Assembly (NCBI GenBank): GCA_023230795.1 | Contig: JALNWR010000002.1 | Coordinates: 1-27,642, forward strand | Origin: Candidatus Cloacimonadota bacterium | GTDB lineage: Bacteria; Cloacimonadota; Cloacimonadia; Cloacimonadales; Cloacimonadaceae | DNA: 27,642 nucleotides | Direction of reading: 5' to 3' | In this document: piece after piece, positions 26,001-27,642 of the stretch | Numbering within the stretch: the stretch's first letter is position 1 | Layout of the letters: the number at the start of each line of letters is the position of its first letter | Notes under the pieces: model-generated | The model's database searches: none | The model's input: only the letters and a program-made list of their open reading frames with translations | Told to the model about the DNA's origin: nothing | Made by a program: the position numbers and the translations under genes

Positions 26001-26184
26001 GCCTGGGCTGCAATATATCCGCCATTTCCTGTTTAATCTCATTTATACGATCACGTAATTGCTGATCTTGATATTGAGCCAGGTCTTCATAAATCCTGTT
26101 GATTTCAGCTACAAGCGGTTCATAGCGCTTCAGATCCAGGCTTGATTTATCTCCGAATAATTTCTTTAGAATCTTCTCGAGCAT
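23023..26184 (-). CDS. secA: Preprotein translocase ATPase SecA
   Basis: The 1053 residues are about 150 longer than E. coli SecA. Seen in order: Walker A MATGEGKTLAATLP, DEVDSILIDEARTPLIISG, the long preprotein-crosslinking region, NBD2 motifs (TNMAGRGTDIKLG, GRAGRQGDPG), the scaffold/wing, and a C-terminal SEC-C zinc motif (RNDPCPCGSGKKYKKCC). An extra block after LIISG (about 300-355, containing LLVKRGAPKNKAFTKLM) resembles the insertion known from Bacteroidota-type SecA and supports an FCB-group host. It drives secretion through SecYEG. A good ribosome binding site, AAGGAAGT, stands 3 bases before the ATG. It heads the secA-topA-permease unit. Confidence 0.98.
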   Translation of the reverse strand: MLEKILKKLFGDKSSLDLKRYEPLVAEINRIYEDLAQYQDQQLRDRINEIKQEMADILQPRRDELEELQHEFRSSSDDSERGRIDLRIDSLKKELKALNKDTLDDYLPEVFAIVKDTCRRMMGQEFMVKGHPTPWNMVPFDVQLIGGMVLHDGKIAEMATGEGKTLAATLPLFLNALLGRGAHLVTVNDYLASRDAEWMSPIFNFHGMRVGCITTGMDFTGRKDAYEADVTYGMNSEFGFDYLRDNMAVSPKQLVQRDFYFAIVDEVDSILIDEARTPLIISGPIAQDKNFYHELRPAIASVVQAQNALITRFMSEIREDLKEDNPRASESRLAKNLLLVKRGAPKNKAFTKLMQEARLKRLVQDTEGIYLRDKIMHELDEELFYVTEERQNSVDLCDKGRDMLSRKEPDLFIVQTLDDAIAEVDDNESLSEEAKLREKELATGRFMDKSEKLHNINQLLKAFTLFENDQEYVVIDNRVIIVDEFTGRQMPGRRFSDGLHQALEAKENVAIEAGTQTFATITLQNYFRMFEKLAGMTGTAVTEESEFMEIYKLPVIAIPTNVPVTRIDHDDEIYLSKNEKYQAIIDEIIYWNKQKKPVLVGTVSVEVSEILSRLLRRHNVAHNVLNARQHQREAEIITGAGSPGAVTIATNMAGRGTDIKLGQGVVTNSTEHYRGLTKARTEEHPYGLPLDGLHVIGSERHESRRIDRQLRGRAGRQGDPGTSRFYLSLEDDLMRLFGSDRMAPLMQKIGLKPGEAIRHPMMTKAVEKAQTRVEEHNFEIRKNLIKYDEVMNQQREVIYSYRRSVLKGYDLRAEIQEMVTETILRLVDDISSISKYPEEWDLQQICRYFKTLNIKIEPDDLESDHLNKDLLVNTLLDIAKAAYLHREKRLGEEMLRDIERRSLLEVVDDEWRDHLHEMDLLKEGVYLRSYANKDPLIEYKKESFGLFEGLISRIQENVTKKVYTTYILSREQMKDMQEMLKGANMTHEELDTFVSAQSPEYQSSASAPPQFNTSQPKARPIQVAQKIGRNDPCPCGSGKKYKKCCGKNENEDI

Positions 26185-26250
26185 TTTACTTCCTTCGTGG
26201 TGCCCAAAGCCTTGTCGGGAAAATCTTGGAGCACCCTATACTTCCCTATC

Positions 26251-26282
26251 TGACACAAAAAACTTAAGGGCATATTGTGTCA
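26251..26282. promoter_or_regulatory. Perfect 8-bp inverted repeat upstream of secA, possible operator/promoter
   Basis: TGACACAA (26251-26258) and TTGTGTCA (26275-26282) are exact inverted repeats with 16 bases between them. On the minus strand the right arm, with one more base, reads TTGACACAA, containing a consensus -35. No good -10 follows at 17 bases. On the plus strand CTGACA, 17 bases, TATTGT could act as an outward promoter. It lies about 70 bases before the secA start. Confidence 0.45.
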
Positions 26283-26328
26283 ATCAAAACGTGGAAAAGC
26301 CCCTCTAAAAAGTAAATCAGGATTCAGC

Positions 26329-27642
26329 TTATCTGAGGTAATACTTGATCTTTATGCCGTAATCTCTGCCTTTGCCCGGAAAGCCATATTCACTCTGATA
26401 GTCTTGATCAAAGACATTGCTGAGAGTAAGCTCTGTCTCCAGATTCTTATAGCTTGCGGCCAGGCTAAGATCATGCGTGTGATAGGCAGGCAAAGTGTGA
26501 AACACATCGATATTATCCAGAGATTGCCGTTTGCTAGTCCAGGCAGAATAGGTTTTGAATCTCAAGCCAAGAGGAAGCTGGACTGCATTTTGGATTTGCA
26601 CGCTGTGCCCAGCGCTGTCACTTAGGGTGTAATTGCCAAAATAATCCAGGTAGGAATACTGCGTGCTAAGCTCCCAGATTTTTGCCAGCTGTACACTCAG
26701 CGATATTTCCCCGCCATAGCTCTGCACGTGATAGATATTGGCGTATCTTTCCTGCTCCAGATCGATCAAATCCCGCACGTTATTATAGTAAATACTGGCA
26801 TCCAGAAACAGGTTCTTTATCAGATGACGGGAATGCCCCAGCTCCAGCTTTTCAGCGCGCGAGGCCTTCAGATCGGGATTGCCCTTTTGGGAGGAAAAGA
26901 GCTGACGCATGGTGGGTATGGCCGAGTTTCTACCATAAGACAATGAGCTCATACTGCCGCCAGGATGATTCCAATACAGCGCCTGACCGGGCTCCAAGAA
27001 ATACCGATAGATATCACTTTGGCTGTGTCCAAAAAAAGCAAGCCCCAGGCTGGCAGTATAACTAAGCTCTTCGTTAAGCTCTACTTGGTATTGAGAGAAT
27101 ACGCTGCCCACCAGAGCATGATTGTCCGTCCATTCAGGATAAGGGCCATCATCCTTACGGTTCACCCGGCGAAATTCCGTCTTGGTGCCCAGGCTTAAAG
27201 TCCCCGCTCCTCTATATTCAAAAGTAGGAGCAATGCCGATATTGAGGGAATAAAGGCGGGAGCGCAGATCTGAAACCTGATGGTTTTGATCCCGAAAGCG
27301 CTCAAAGGTATCCCCAGCGGTATCAAAATAAAGTTGAGAGCGCAGATTGCTGTTTAGGCTGGCAAAGTAATCCATACTCAGGCTGGCTCTGGCACGATAC
27401 CAATCTTCATAAATGCTGGTCTCGCGGCTATACACAGAGGAAGGAATCTCTTTGTACGGAATATAAGACAGGCCTGCGTCGAAGGCCATTTCATGCAGAT
27501 CGTCCAGCAGCCATTCGCTACCCAGATCGGCATGCCAGGCCTCTTGATAGCAGTGATTGCGGAGCAGGCCATTTTCAAAAGGGGTGGGGCTGAAATCTTC
27601 AGACAAATGGTAGGGGCGACGTTCGTCCCGCATCAGGCTGAA
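26329..27642 (-). CDS. TonB-dependent receptor, C-terminal barrel part (cut by window edge)
   Basis: The visible 437 residues are the outer-membrane beta-barrel of a TonB-dependent receptor. They show alternating amphipathic strands with many aromatic residues, a mid-barrel segment SLSYGRNSAIPTMRQLFSS, and a last region SNVFDQDYQSEYGFPGKGRD that matches the family ending (N-x-F-D-x-x-Y, GxPGxGR) before the terminal strand YGIKIKYYLR. The plug domain and signal peptide lie beyond 27642. The apparent start at 27633 is internal, since the frame is open to the edge. It would take up a siderophore, cobalamin or similar ligand using TonB energy. The short GFPGKGRD ending is reminiscent of BtuB-like receptors, but the ligand is not decidable here. 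Confidence 0.88.
   Translation of the reverse strand, partial: FSLMRDERRPYHLSEDFSPTPFENGLLRNHCYQEAWHADLGSEWLLDDLHEMAFDAGLSYIPYKEIPSSVYSRETSIYEDWYRARASLSMDYFASLNSNLRSQLYFDTAGDTFERFRDQNHQVSDLRSRLYSLNIGIAPTFEYRGAGTLSLGTKTEFRRVNRKDDGPYPEWTDNHALVGSVFSQYQVELNEELSYTASLGLAFFGHSQSDIYRYFLEPGQALYWNHPGGSMSSLSYGRNSAIPTMRQLFSSQKGNPDLKASRAEKLELGHSRHLIKNLFLDASIYYNNVRDLIDLEQERYANIYHVQSYGGEISLSVQLAKIWELSTQYSYLDYFGNYTLSDSAGHSVQIQNAVQLPLGLRFKTYSAWTSKRQSLDNIDVFHTLPAYHTHDLSLAASYKNLETELTLSNVFDQDYQSEYGFPGKGRDYGIKIKYYLR

Overview
The window reads as a chromosomal segment of a Gram-negative, anaerobic bacterium of the FCB group, most likely a Cloacimonadota-type organism. This is an inference from gene content. SecA carries the extra block before its preprotein-crosslinking region that is typical of Bacteroidota-like SecA. 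HydF points to an [FeFe]-hydrogenase and so to anaerobic life. LptF/LptG and a TonB-dependent receptor show an outer membrane. There is also a large multidomain secreted PKD/beta-helix protein. Base composition is moderate and even, and I see no mobile elements, phage genes, CRISPR array or rRNA.

Left part (1-10852, all minus strand): the start of an ABC-2-type ATPase gene, a GcvT-family folate enzyme, a tRNA-Pro(GGG) with a clear terminator, then a two-gene unit. That unit encodes a very large secreted surface protein followed by a 1245-1260 residue signalling protein with two class III cyclase domains, an AAA/NTPase domain and TPRs, the same layout as animal soluble adenylyl cyclase. The surface-protein gene is split by an apparent one-base loss in an A4 run, inside a BACON-like domain. 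Rejoined, it encodes about 1603 residues: signal peptide, choice-of-anchor-D-like domain, BACON-like domain, PKD, cadherin-like domains, PKD, a beta-helix with six copies of a 12-residue motif, PKD and a fibronectin-III-like domain.

Middle part (11418-19262, plus strand): a tightly packed operon with overlapping or nearly touching genes: hydF, a nitrilase-family hydrolase, ligA, lptF, lptG, a radical SAM/SPASM protein and a small membrane-anchored protein. A 543-base AT-rich intergenic region separates it from the divergent surface-protein unit.

Right part (27642-19516, minus strand): the C-terminal part of a TonB-dependent receptor, then a secA-topA-ABC permease operon with 3-base gaps. It converges on the plus-strand operon around a 46-base compound palindrome. 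The secA upstream region holds a perfect 8-bp inverted repeat overlapping a TTGACA hexamer.

The most unusual items are the sAC-like cyclase with its asymmetric active site and possible ATT start, the protein-level-conserved beta-helix repeat, the frameshift joining the two surface-protein frames, and the palindrome between convergent operons.
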